DNA of 64,000 bases, taken from the NCBI GenBank assembly GCA_027946365.1, contig JAPEUQ010000003.1:3720001-3784000 (forward strand). Direction: 5' to 3'. Positions 1-10,285 of the stretch are shown here, piece after piece. This DNA is from Kalmusia sp. IMI 367209 (lineage: Eukaryota > Ascomycota > Dothideomycetes > Pleosporales > Didymosphaeriaceae). Position 1 is the stretch's first letter. Each line of letters opens with the position of its first letter. A program made the translations under genes and the position numbers. The notes beneath the pieces are model-generated. The model worked only from the letters and a program-made list of their open reading frames with translations. It was not told where the DNA came from and ran no database searches.

Positions 1-218
1 AGATGCGATCAATAGTGGCGACTCCAGATCGAGCGCGGTGGGAAGGTCAAGCAGACACTTTCTTCGATGTCTAGCATTGCTAGTTCCACACACGTTGCGA
101 AGCCTTTCATATTCAGCCTCGCTCTGTCACTGAAACAATAGACATTGTGGTTCTTGCATACCTCTTCATTCTGCTGTTCGCGCCTTCTGTGCATCGTTCG
201 AACATATTCCAAGCAAGA

Positions 219-1943
219 ATGGCATCTCAGTCTTACAAATCCGGCCCTGAATACGATGTCCTCATCGTCGGCGCGGGCCTATCCGGTGTCTACAGTCTCT
301 ACGAAATCCGCAGGCGCTTCCCCTCGTGGCGCATCAAAGTCATCGAAGCAGGGACAGACGTTGGCGGCGTTTGGTACTGGAACAGCTACCCCGGCTGTCA
401 AATCGACACCGAGTCGCTCTCCTACTGTTATTCTTTCGACGAAGAACTTTTGGAGGAATGGAACTGGAAAGACACCTTTGCGTTCCAACCAGACACGCAC
501 AAATACATCCAGCGCGTCGCGGAGAAACACAACCTATACAAGGATATACAATTCAAGACACGCATAGAGTCTGCATACTGGAGCGATGAGAATCATACTT
601 GGACTTTCATTGATGAGCAGAAGAAACAATACACGACCAGGTTTTTTGTGAGCTGCCTTGGCTTCCTTTCCAATCCAACATTGCCCGCAATACCCGGCAT
701 CGAGAAGTTTCAGGGCCAGGCTTTTCACACATCGCGATGGCCTAAAGATATTGATATACAACGCGACTTCTCAGGAAAGCGTATAGGTGTCATCGGTACC
801 GGAGCTACTGGCATACAGACAATCACCGCGCTTTCGAAGATCGACAACATCGGGTCTTTGAGTGTCTTCCAACGCACCGCAAACTGGTCAGCTCCCCTTC
901 GCAACTCGAAGATCACGCCTTACGAGATGGAAGCGCACAAAGGAGGCTACGAAGCGTTGTTCCAGCAGTGTGCAGATACGCCTAGTGGTTTCATGCACCA
1001 AGCAGACCCTCGCAAGTCATCCGAAGTCACCGACGAAGAACGACGCGCCCTGTGGGAGAAGTTATACGCTGAACCGGGCTTTAGCAAGTGGCTTGGTGTC
1101 TTCAAAGACACGTATACCGACCGAGAGGCAAACAATCTCTACTCCAATTTCATGGCTGCTAAGATTCGCGAGCGCGTAAACGACCCGGAGACAGCGGAGA
1201 GCTTGATTCCGAAGCACGGCTACGGGACACGAAGAGTGCCACTAGAAAGCGGATATTTCGAGGCCTTCAACAAATCGCACATAAATCTAGTCGACTTGCA
1301 AAAAACACCGATCAAGCGCGTTGCAGAGGATGGCATTATAACGGCTGATGGCAAGCATCACGTTCTCGATATCCTGATCTACGCTACAGGATTCGATGCC
1401 ATTACAGGTGCCTTCAACGCTATAGACTGGCATGCAAAAGACAACCGCCCTCTTATCGCAAGCAGCGCAGAAAGTAGCGATCGTCCTCCAATCTGGCCTG
1501 ATCACCGCCCCAGCACATTCCTCGGCATCCACATCCCCGCGTTGCCAAATACTTTCATGGTTCTTGGACCTCACCAGCCCTTCGGTAACGCAACCCGCAG
1601 TATCGAACACACTGTCAGCGTCGTCGCGGACCTTCTGCAGTTCTGCCAGGACAGAGGCATCACGTACGTAGAGCCCACTGAAGATGCTGTAGCGAGATGG
1701 ACGGAGCATGTGATAGCGTGCAGTCAGGGCTCTATGATCAACGATGTCGACAGCTGGATGACGGGTGTCAACAAGAATGTGAAGGGGAAGAATGTGAGGA
1801 GCGTGGCCAGGTATACTGGAAGTGTGCAGGAGTATAAGAGGTGGTGCAGGGAGTGCAGGGAGTCGGGCTATCGGGGGCTGATACTTGGGTCGAAGGCGAG
1901 GGGGACTGTAGACGGTGCTCATGCAATTAGGGCTTCGTTATAA
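219..1943 (+). CDS. Baeyer-Villiger-type flavin monooxygenase
   Basis: Single-exon 574-aa protein. It should insert one oxygen atom next to a carbonyl group using FAD and NADPH. Visible motifs: FAD Rossmann GAGLSG at residues 18-23, the GGVWYWNSYPG segment at 49-59, the type I Baeyer-Villiger fingerprint F-x-G-x3-H-x3-W-P at about 164-175, and a second nucleotide-binding motif GTGATG at 193-198. Length fits the cyclohexanone/steroid monooxygenase class. The first ATG in frame is at 219; open codons continue upstream to 147 without another ATG. An EthD-domain gene and an MFS transporter follow on the same strand, suggesting a shared catabolic or secondary-metabolite role (inference). The substrate cannot be read from sequence. 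It could instead be a related N-hydroxylating flavoprotein, but the fingerprint favours Baeyer-Villiger chemistry. Confidence 0.9.
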   Translation: MASQSYKSGPEYDVLIVGAGLSGVYSLYEIRRRFPSWRIKVIEAGTDVGGVWYWNSYPGCQIDTESLSYCYSFDEELLEEWNWKDTFAFQPDTHKYIQRVAEKHNLYKDIQFKTRIESAYWSDENHTWTFIDEQKKQYTTRFFVSCLGFLSNPTLPAIPGIEKFQGQAFHTSRWPKDIDIQRDFSGKRIGVIGTGATGIQTITALSKIDNIGSLSVFQRTANWSAPLRNSKITPYEMEAHKGGYEALFQQCADTPSGFMHQADPRKSSEVTDEERRALWEKLYAEPGFSKWLGVFKDTYTDREANNLYSNFMAAKIRERVNDPETAESLIPKHGYGTRRVPLESGYFEAFNKSHINLVDLQKTPIKRVAEDGIITADGKHHVLDILIYATGFDAITGAFNAIDWHAKDNRPLIASSAESSDRPPIWPDHRPSTFLGIHIPALPNTFMVLGPHQPFGNATRSIEHTVSVVADLLQFCQDRGITYVEPTEDAVARWTEHVIACSQGSMINDVDSWMTGVNKNVKGKNVRSVARYTGSVQEYKRWCRECRESGYRGLILGSKARGTVDGAHAIRASL

Positions 1944-2001
1944 TTTTATTCGTTGTGTTCATATAGATTATAATGGCGCATTTACAGTCTCATAACAAAA
2001 T

Positions 2002-2172
2002 AGAAGCACTAATGTCGAGCACCATAATCGAATACCGTAAGGTTAGAAGCACTAACGTTATGCATCATAATTGAATACCCTGAATTAAGAAGCACTAACG
2101 TTATGTATGACACTTGAATTCCCTAAAAAAGAAGCACTGACGTTATGTATCACAATTGATTACAGCGAATGC
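2002..2172. repeat. Tandem repeat, about 4 copies of a 42-43 bp unit
   Basis: Units start with AGAAGCACTAA-like sequence at 2002, 2045, 2088 and 2130, each followed by a diverged GTTATG...CAATTGAATACC body. Copies 2-4 are the most alike. The array lies 60 bp beyond the monooxygenase stop codon and has no coding potential. Confidence 0.85.
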
Positions 2173-2470
2173 GAAAAGTCTTTCTCTCTATATTGTAGGT
2201 CAATTTGCATGAGTAGTCTAGATTAATTAGTCATCTATCCAAAGCCCTGGCTATAAATGCCCAATAGATGATCAATATTTCGTATCATTAGAATAAATGG
2301 ATAACAAGTGCTCGAGATGTGTAGGGTGGTTTAGCTGTGAATCGAACTGATGACGTCAGCACCTCAAAGTTGCTGCCTACTCCATTACCATGAGTAAGCG
2401 GACAACCTCCGGGTGGTAGGAAATTGTATATCCACAGAAATATTAGTGCATCGATAGTAAACAGATGGAG

Positions 2471-2478
2471 TATAAATA
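2471..2478 (+). promoter_or_regulatory. TATA-box-like element upstream of the EthD gene
   Basis: A consensus TATAAATA lies 90 bp upstream of the EthD start codon. Its position suits a core promoter with a short 5' leader; this is inferred from motif and spacing only. Confidence 0.45.
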
Positions 2479-2567
2479 TCACATAAGATCTCAGCCGAAA
2501 GGGACCCATATCCAAAACCATAGTACCGCCCTGATAGCTTTCCAATCCATTCCACAATCATTCATCA

Positions 2568-3008
2568 ATGGCGGATCCAGCCATCTCATCCCCTGCCACA
2601 GCGGCCCGCTACTGCATTATAGCCTTCCTCGCCAAAAGCCCTGCCAAAACCCTGGAGGAGTTCCGCGCCTACTACGAGCACACGCATATCCCACTCGTGC
2701 TCCGCATCATTCGCGCAGCTCTCCCACCTGGAGAACCATTGCCAACTCTCGTTTACACGCGCCGCTACCTCGACTCGAAGACCCCGGTCTTCACAGCCAG
2801 CGGCGAAGTCATAGGATTCGACTGCGTTACCGAGATCCAGTTTGCCAATAAAGAGATTTTTGAAAAGTACTGGGTTGCGCCACTTATGCAAGGAGAGGCT
2901 GGAAAGATGATTGCAGAGGACGAAGAAAACTTTTTGGACAGGGGGAAGACAATGGCGTATGCATTTGAAATGGAGAAGACTAATGTTGGGGACCTGGAGG
3001 AAAACTGA
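2568..3008 (+). CDS. EthD-domain protein (dimeric alpha/beta barrel)
   Basis: Intronless 146-aa protein. Residues about 15-125 fit the EthD / dimeric alpha-beta barrel family: the RYCIIAFLAKSP first strand, a FRAYYEHTHIPLV helix with conserved Tyr and His (the H-x-P-L motif), and a late VTEIQFANKEIFEKYW segment. Fungal members are small cytosolic enzymes or accessory proteins acting on aromatic or polyketide intermediates, including decarboxylases and dehydratases. The ATG at 2568 follows a TATAAATA at 2471. It lies 625 bp after the monooxygenase gene on the same strand; together they could process one substrate (inference). The precise reaction is unknown. Confidence 0.8.
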   Translation: MADPAISSPATAARYCIIAFLAKSPAKTLEEFRAYYEHTHIPLVLRIIRAALPPGEPLPTLVYTRRYLDSKTPVFTASGEVIGFDCVTEIQFANKEIFEKYWVAPLMQGEAGKMIAEDEENFLDRGKTMAYAFEMEKTNVGDLEEN

Positions 3009-5591
3009 AAGTTGGGCGTAGATTTGCTATCGAGGGTATACTTGTGAAACCTGTTGTATAAATAGAAGTCTTCTTTTAATAGAATCTTTCACAAATCTCT
3101 TTGTCAGTCGAGAGTAGAATGACATATGATGGCATCGGACAATGGCAGACTTCAGTGTTGACGTACTTCACAATTTCAGCATTGAGGGCATCTTAACGTC
3201 GTCTGTTCTGCCCTGAGACTCGGCATCCCGATTCCTGGATGCATAGATGGTAGTGGCATGCTCAGGGTTAATGAAGACCTCAAATAAGGTCCTAGTATCG
3301 TGAGGGCACTCAAGCGGGTCAATAATTTCAACTTAGAGCCACAAAGTAGATAAGACTAATTTCCTATCACAGAGACTTTAGCAAATTTCTAGTGTTTCCG
3401 TCAACTAGATCACCTTCCGGTTGAAACACCCCAGATTCAACCTTAACTTCCACCCAAGGATCGAGAGCGACCAGTCAGACACTACCTTCGCCCATATACT
3501 ACCAATAGGGAACGTGAAAAAAAGGAAGAAAACAAAAATGAACTGCGGGCTATTTGAGCGAGATTAATGGGAAACGTAGAGTTCGTAGACTGTTGAGCCT
3601 GCAACCTAGAAGAGTGGGGAACATCCCAATCAACCACATTCGAAGCGTCAAATAGGGAGAGATGGAATTATTGACATAGACACCAATTCCCGCTGCTAAG
3701 AGTATCTTGCTAGATCCATCATCTTTTTTTGATAGGCCATCTGCTTGTTCTGTCTTAAGTATTCTTGCAGATTCCTAGACATGGCAATCCTTGCTTCTAA
3801 CTGAAAGACTTACTGTGGACACCCAATTTATAGCGTTTTATCTGCGGATGCCATATTAGAAAGTCAGGAGAATTACAAATCGAACTGATCTTTGATCGTA
3901 GAGATAGATGACGTTGCGTCGGAACGTTTGATCATGGAGCATCGTGCGCTTGGTCGGCACGGTGAAAGGGTCTGTCTTGCCGAGCATCCGCACACATGGC
4001 TCTATCAGATAAGCCCATCATATTAGCTCTTTTTAATAAGATCAGAGCTCAGTTTATTACGGGTTCTTCATGGTAAGTAGAAGCCAATTGACGGACCAAC
4101 TACGGCATGGTCCAAAGCATGTGCTTCGACCACAGCGAGCGACCCCGCTTTGGCATGCGATGGCAATATGGATGACCAATCACTTCTGAGGGTATTGAAT
4201 TAAATTTTTCTACCATTGTATTCGAGGGCTAACGAGGCCGGGGATCACTCGTTGCAGCCATGAAGGCCCACAATGTTATTAGTGAGCTAAAAACGGACTA
4301 CAGCCTCAACCCGGTAAGCCACAATGCATACCATGCCGTCTAGGTTAATGCGCGCCCCAGCTTAACCGGCACCTACAATAGAACGCATTAACTTTCTAAT
4401 ACTAGCTATTATAGCAAAAATAGACCCGATCATGCATGTAGTTAAGAAAACGCTAGGCCGAATCGAGCAGGGAGCTCTCTGTGACTACTCAGGTATCGGG
4501 AATGCAATTGACCCAAACAAGATATGCACCTAGCCACGTAAAACTTCTAGGATTCATATATGCTAGCTATGGAAAATACCCTCCCCGCTGATTACAACCC
4601 AACCCGGTCCCTCAAGCAAAGAGTACACCCGTAGACAAATGGACTGCAATGCAACATGTTACCAGTCCTCATCTTCGTCGATAGACACCAACTTCATAAA
4701 CCTCTTTTTTCCCAAAACCTTGCATTGTTCGAGCTCGAGACGTAATCGGTGGTAACAGGGGTGGAGAGAGGAGGAGGTTAACTAGAGGTAGACAGACAGA
4801 TTGTACGATGGTTTTTCGATTGTCCTAGTTACTAATACGTGTTATTCTTTTCCCGAGTCCTCTTCAGCAGTGTAGAGCCGTGGCCACACAAACCAATACA
4901 ATACATACAAGACCGTGAATATACGATTCTGCGGGCAAATATCTACAGCTATAACCGAGAAACCATGGTGCAGCTAGCTACTATATTACGTGCCTGGGGT
5001 AGCTTTATACTAGAACTCAGTAAGACGCAAGTGATAGCGTTTACTATGTGCTCAATCTAGGATCAGTTGCACCCAGTGAGTCGCTGAACACGACCATTTC
5101 TAAGCCTCTTTCCTCTCGGCTAAAGTAAACTGGCTGCCAGTGGCCGTGCGTAGAAGTGCGCCCTCGTGAGTTGAGATGCGCACGTACAGTCGATCTCCAA
5201 GCGATGTTGTTTCGGACCCGAACATCAATTTTAGTTGACATTACTCTAGACCGATCGCACTAAGTGAGATCTATTGAGCCGTTGCCGTTTTATACGGCCG
5301 AGAGGCGTAGGACATTGCAAGGCGGATGCTGACGCTATTGTGCTCGCATACGCTTCGCAGTGCTTCGCATTCGCTTGTGAAATACGACATGGGCCGAATG
5401 GTCGGAACAGCTGACCTGACCGGATTGAAAATCCTCCGTCATCGGCGACAAGTAAAATCATGCTGATGAGAGCTTGATAGAAGTATGAGAATATTCCAGG
5501 ACGAGAGCCTCAAGTCGCATCAGTTTCATCATTGCTATCCATTGCTTGACATACCTCGAACCGTCCCAACGCTAGCCTCCTAGACTAGACG
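3009..5591. other. 2.6-kb stretch without a recognisable gene
   Basis: AT-leaning sequence with frequent stops in all frames and no ORF resembling a known family. Patches near 4000-4600 are rich in TA and AG/CT transitions and could be a heavily mutated repeat relic, but no terminal repeats or transposase remnant are visible. It also contains the promoter of the MFS gene. Confidence 0.5.
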
Positions 5592-7490
5592 ATGCACGAA
5601 ACAAGCACCAATGCGGAAATCGATATACACGAAGTATCAGGTCCTGCTGACCCTCACCGCATATCATCATCACAAGTACAAACAATAGCAACACCACGTT
5701 CACATGAAAAATCGGGCGTCGAGAACGAGGCAGCCTCCGGCTTGACTCCACGCAAGGCTGAGATTCCCATGTGGAGACTTATCTCTCTCTATATCAGGTA
5801 CATAGAAAAACACATAACAAAGAGGATTCAACTGACACTATATCCAAACAGTATCTGTTTTGGCCTCCTTCTTGCCTTCCTCGATACCTCCATCGTCGCA
5901 ACCGCACTATATACCATCGGAGTAGAATTCCGTTCACTTTCCAGGGTGAACTGGGTAGCGTTGGCCTACACACTCGCCTACCTCGGTTGCACTGCCATCT
6001 TCGCCTCTTTGTCTGATGTATTCGGCCGTCGCAATGCTTATATAGCTGCATTCGTCATCTTTCTCGCCTTTTCACTCGGATGTGGCTGGGCGCAGAACTT
6101 CAACCAGCTAATAGCATTTCGCGCGCTGCAAGGTGTCGGCGGAAGTGGTCTCTATAGCATCGGCTTCGTCATCCTGCCTGAGATTAGTGGGCTGAAGATG
6201 TTGAGAATGATAGGAGCGCTTGCGGGAGCAGTCATTGCCATGAGTGGTGTCCTAGGGCCGGTTCTCGGAGGAATCGTTACCCAGTATACGACGTGGAGAT
6301 GGGTATTTTGGATCAATGGTCCTATTGGCATAGGCCCTCTCATCCTGTTCATTCTCGCGTGGCCGAACGAGAAACAATTACCGCCGGCCGAAAGACGCCC
6401 GTTGCGCCAGATGGATTTCATAGGCTTCTGCTTGCTAATTGCCGCCAGTGTCCCCTTTGTTTTTGCATTCCAGGAAGCCGGAATCCACGTAGTTTCGGAT
6501 CAGCATGTTTGGAAAACAGCTATATTCATCGCCCCACTCACCGTAGGCATATTTTGCTGGGTTGTCCTGTTTGGCTGGGAGTACCTCATATCAAATCACT
6601 GGCCCTTGTCTATCAACACACTATTTCCCTCGCGGTTGGCTAGGCGGAGAGTGTATATGTCCGCAGTCGCCGTAACCATGTTAATCGGGTTTCCTTACTT
6701 CGTGGTCATCTACTCACTTCCAACATACTTCCAAGTCGTCAATGAACGCAGTGCACTTGCTTCGGGTATCGCTTTACTTCCTATGCTTGGCTCCTCCGCC
6801 ATAGGTTCCACCATCGCAGGAGCGATCACAGGAAATAAGAACAATACATTCCCATTGATGGTCACCGGCGCTGCACTGATGCTCATCGGTACCGCTGCAT
6901 TATCCACACTCGATTCTGTAACACACACGCAGGCAAAAGCATATGGCTTACAAGTATTTATTGGTGGAGGGTTCGGCTTGACTGTTAGCACGTCGAGTAT
7001 CATTGCGGCTTCGGAAAGTGAGATCAGGGACAGCGGTACGTATGCCTTACTCTAAACTAGAAAGCTCTACTCATACCTGCTAGCTATTGCTCAGGGCATC
7101 GTAGCACAAGTCCGCATATTCGGAGGTAGCATTGGTATTGCTGCATCGACTGCTATTCTTGGTAGCAGACAACGCCAAAAGCTCCTACAGACCAGGATTC
7201 TTACACCTTCGCAAATGGAGTCGCTTCGTGACGTTATGGCCGATCTCACGCCGAATCAGATCCATGCTATAAAACAAGTGTACACTGATTCATTCAATAA
7301 GACACTTGTGGTCTGTTCGATCATTGCAGGGGTATGTTTGCTGGTTACAATTGGTTGTTGGCAGAGGAACCCTCTTGGCATGACAGAAAGAAGGGAGCAA
7401 CAAATAATGGATGAAGCCACGAGGCAAAAAGCGCTCGCAGAGGCAGACAAATCAAAGGCAGCTAATAATGAGAAGTACTCAATTGTATAG
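5592..7490 (+). CDS. MFS drug:H+ antiporter, DHA2 (14-spanner) type
   Basis: Three exons, 598 aa: introns 5798-5851 (54 nt, in frame, so easily missed) and 7036-7083 (48 nt). Removing the first restores LYISICFGLLLAFLDTSIV, the first membrane helix and DHA2 signature. Removing the second gives RDSAIAQGIVAQVRI before the last loop and helix. The segment FASLSDVFGRRNAY is the A-type loop 2-3 motif of the major facilitator family, and GAVIAMSGVLGPVLGG is antiporter motif C. Such plasma-membrane pumps export drugs, toxins or metabolites by proton antiport. Location after the monooxygenase and EthD genes suggests an exporter for their product (inference). Substrate unknown. Confidence 0.9.
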
Positions 7491-7867
7491 ATAATAGCTA
7501 TCAAAGCCTTTGTACCGCCTCGTAGCAACATCTAGATGTCATTGTATTTACAGTCAAGCTCAGATAATTGTAAAACGTTCTCAACAGCCTTTTGAGTACT
7601 CGAAAGCTGTCGTATGATGAAGTTGCTTCACCACAATTACGACGACCCAGTTGCCAAGGTTCAGGACTCCCTTCACCATCGCCGCACCAACGCAAGGTCC
7701 GTGCTCTTGACTTACACAAACGACAACCGTATAAACAAAACTAGTATCACTTTTTGTTTACATCACGGTCGTTCAATGCATAGTGCGTGGTCAAGTGTGT
7801 CGCGACATCTTACCCGTGAGCTACTCGCGCATTGTCGGCATGGAATGTGTAGCTTACAAGTATCATA
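7491..7867. other. Intergenic
   Basis: Short spacer between the transporter and the CCCH-finger gene; no repeats or RNA gene seen. Confidence 0.5.
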
Positions 7868-8749
7868 ATGCAGTCAATGATTATCTCGGCCGTGCTAAAT
7901 GTTGAGCTGTCACATCGGTTGGATGCCGACGTGATGGAGTACCTCGAGCGACTTCCAGACGGATACCGCCTCCACCCAGAGTGCATCCGCCTCCCGGACA
8001 AGATTTTGCGTTTCTATATCGACAAACTCCGTGCGCTTCCTGTCATTCTTGAGGTTCTCAGCATCAACGAGCTCAATCTTGTGCTGGCTCAATTCGAGGG
8101 AGATGATCCGCTACTAGATTTCTCCGAGATGTGCAATGGTGATGTTGAGGGCCTTCTCCACTTCTGTAGTGAGTTAGCCTTACCTACGAAATGAGAGCGT
8201 CTTTAATCATTTTCGACAGCGCTTTTCTGTTATGCGCAATACCCTCTCATCGCACTGTCGCCGTCGACAACACTTGCTCCTCTCCAACAGCCGTCACACT
8301 CGTTCTCGTCTCCAGAGGTGACGTCGGTGGCAAATATCGTCGCCCAATTCTACAGAGACCCAAAGACCCAAGACAAATCACGTTTGCAACAACCTAGCAA
8401 GTTCCCTTGCCAAGCAACTCGATACCCCAAAATGGAGTCTAGAGGGAAGGATGTGCTCAATACCAACCTTCCTCGCACAGCTAAGGATAGAGGAGGATAC
8501 AGTCCAGGAAAGTTAGCAGCTTCGCGTTATGGAGCGACCAAGTCCCAGGACATGGGTCTATGTCACTATGTCTTCGGAGTTCGGGGACCGTGTAGGTATG
8601 GTAGAAATTGTCATTGGCGACATCAATGGTTCAGTCCAATTGAAGAGGATTGGCTGAGGCAGATGGCAGGAGCGGCACGCTTCTCTGCGCTTAAGTACCA
8701 TTGGTCTAGGTCGATGCGCTTGGAGCTTGAAACCAGATTCATTGGCTAG
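7868..8749 (+). CDS. Small CCCH-type zinc-finger protein
   Basis: Two exons, 276 aa, with intron 8169-8219 (51 nt, GTGAGT...GACAG). Splicing joins the N-terminal frame (residues 1-100, acidic, helical) to a C-terminal frame (102-276). A single CCCH finger C-x9-C-x5-C-x3-H sits at about residues 215-235 (GLCHYVFGVRGPC then RYGRNCHWRH). The C-x9 spacing is slightly longer than the usual C-x7-8. CCCH fingers typically bind RNA, sometimes DNA. No other domain is recognisable, and the Ser/Pro/Gln-rich centre looks disordered. It resembles the 16.5-kb gene only in having a lone CCCH finger in an otherwise orphan protein. Function unknown; the start is the first ATG in frame. Confidence 0.65.
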
Positions 8750-10285
8750 ATTAATCACAGTATCCTGTGGAGTATCACACTACGGCGAGTGGTCCGAACA
8801 TTTCAATTGCCGTTTTGGACTAAACAGAGTGCATATGATCTGAGATCCATACATGATAGCAGGCATCGTAGATTAGTGGCAAGGACACGGACAATACCTA
8901 GCATTTTTTCTCACTTATTGTGCATGAATTTGCCGTATTTGATGCGTGGTTCGTTTTTATGCTCAGAAAATTCAAGTTCTCATCGACATCTGCCTCTCCA
9001 TCCATACGCAACGCGCGTCCTCTACGTTTTAATAATCCATAATACCCAGGATTTTCAGGATCACAGCTTCTAGAATCCTTGAAAATATATTATTTCTTTA
9101 TGTTACTCTCTTTTACACGCCTTTTTGAGTCACAAAGCAGGAGAGGAACCGCTGCTATTCTATCGTCTACTATTCTTTTCGGCTACTACACCTTCCACTG
9201 CAAATTTGGTACAATGATATATTTTATATAAAGGACAGAAAGTTAATGATAGCAAACGTGGTTGGTAGTAGCCGAAATCAGGCATTATATAATAAGAACA
9301 TCCTTTATATGTAGACTACTTAGCAACCGTTGAGAAAGCCTGTAAAGCTCTTGTACCCTTATTGTGTATTTCCGCGCATGACCAAGCTGTCGCTTGTGGA
9401 ACCCGGTTGCGAACTTGTACCTAGTATGCGTATGTACTACTAAGCTACAGCCACGATATTTTTGGACTTCCTTCTTTCAAGAGAATCTGTAATCTCTAAT
9501 CACAAGTGAAGTCATGAAAGAACTCATTATATTCGAAAGCTCAGTCAAACTTGAACTTCTTGGAGGCATGCTCAAAGTGCATAAAACTTCTTGAGTTGAA
9601 GCAATGTAGCGTTAAGAATAAATGCTCTGTTCAACTTCAACCTTAGCTTCCGTCTATTCTGAGTTGTTTTGCTATACAAGAATGATCGCCCACTATTATA
9701 CAATCAACTTCTCATCCAGATCATATTCACTGGCACATCCTCCTCTTATAGCTCGTTTGTCTGCTCTTATCGAACTTGCATTGCGTCTAATCTACGACTT
9801 GGTCAAAAAGTGTATTCGCTGACTGCCGTTCATGAAGCCTGACGAACTTTCGCTCTTCATTCACTCAATTGGTGGCTCGTGATCACCATGAACCAACGAT
9901 GGTATCCTTTCATCACGCATCCATTATTCTACATAGCCCGTCTACACCATCACAATCTTATAGCAGGATGAGCCTTCCCGTATATACTAGTCATTGAGCG
10001 TGTTTCGCATTCGGGTATGCTGCGCTTCGTTCTAAACGGACCCAAAGACGTCTGTATGAGCTGTACTTTGCACATGGAGCGAGATTTATGACGTGCAACA
10101 TCGCCACTAGCGCAAGACGCACAACAAACAAGCACCGACTCACTCTCGCACCCTCACAAAACTTGCGTCGTACAAATTAGAGTCGAAGCGTAATATTCAC
10201 AATAAAATATGGTATAATACTCATCTGCCCCAACTCCCAACCCAACTCGTCACTATATCACATCTCTTCCCTATCCACCTACCAA
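8750..10285. other. 1.5-kb stretch without a recognisable gene
   Basis: AT-rich sequence between two convergent genes. Only short ORFs without family resemblance; no tRNA or clear repeat seen. Confidence 0.5.

Noticed and set aside
2330..2415. tRNA-like sequence on the reverse strand with D-arm, anticodon-like loop and TTCGATT
   Set aside because: T-stem and acceptor stem do not pair and the anticodon stem has a mismatch; at best a tRNA relic.
4000..4600. Possible transposon relic
   Set aside because: TA-rich and RIP-like, but no terminal repeats, target duplication or transposase-like frame could be shown.
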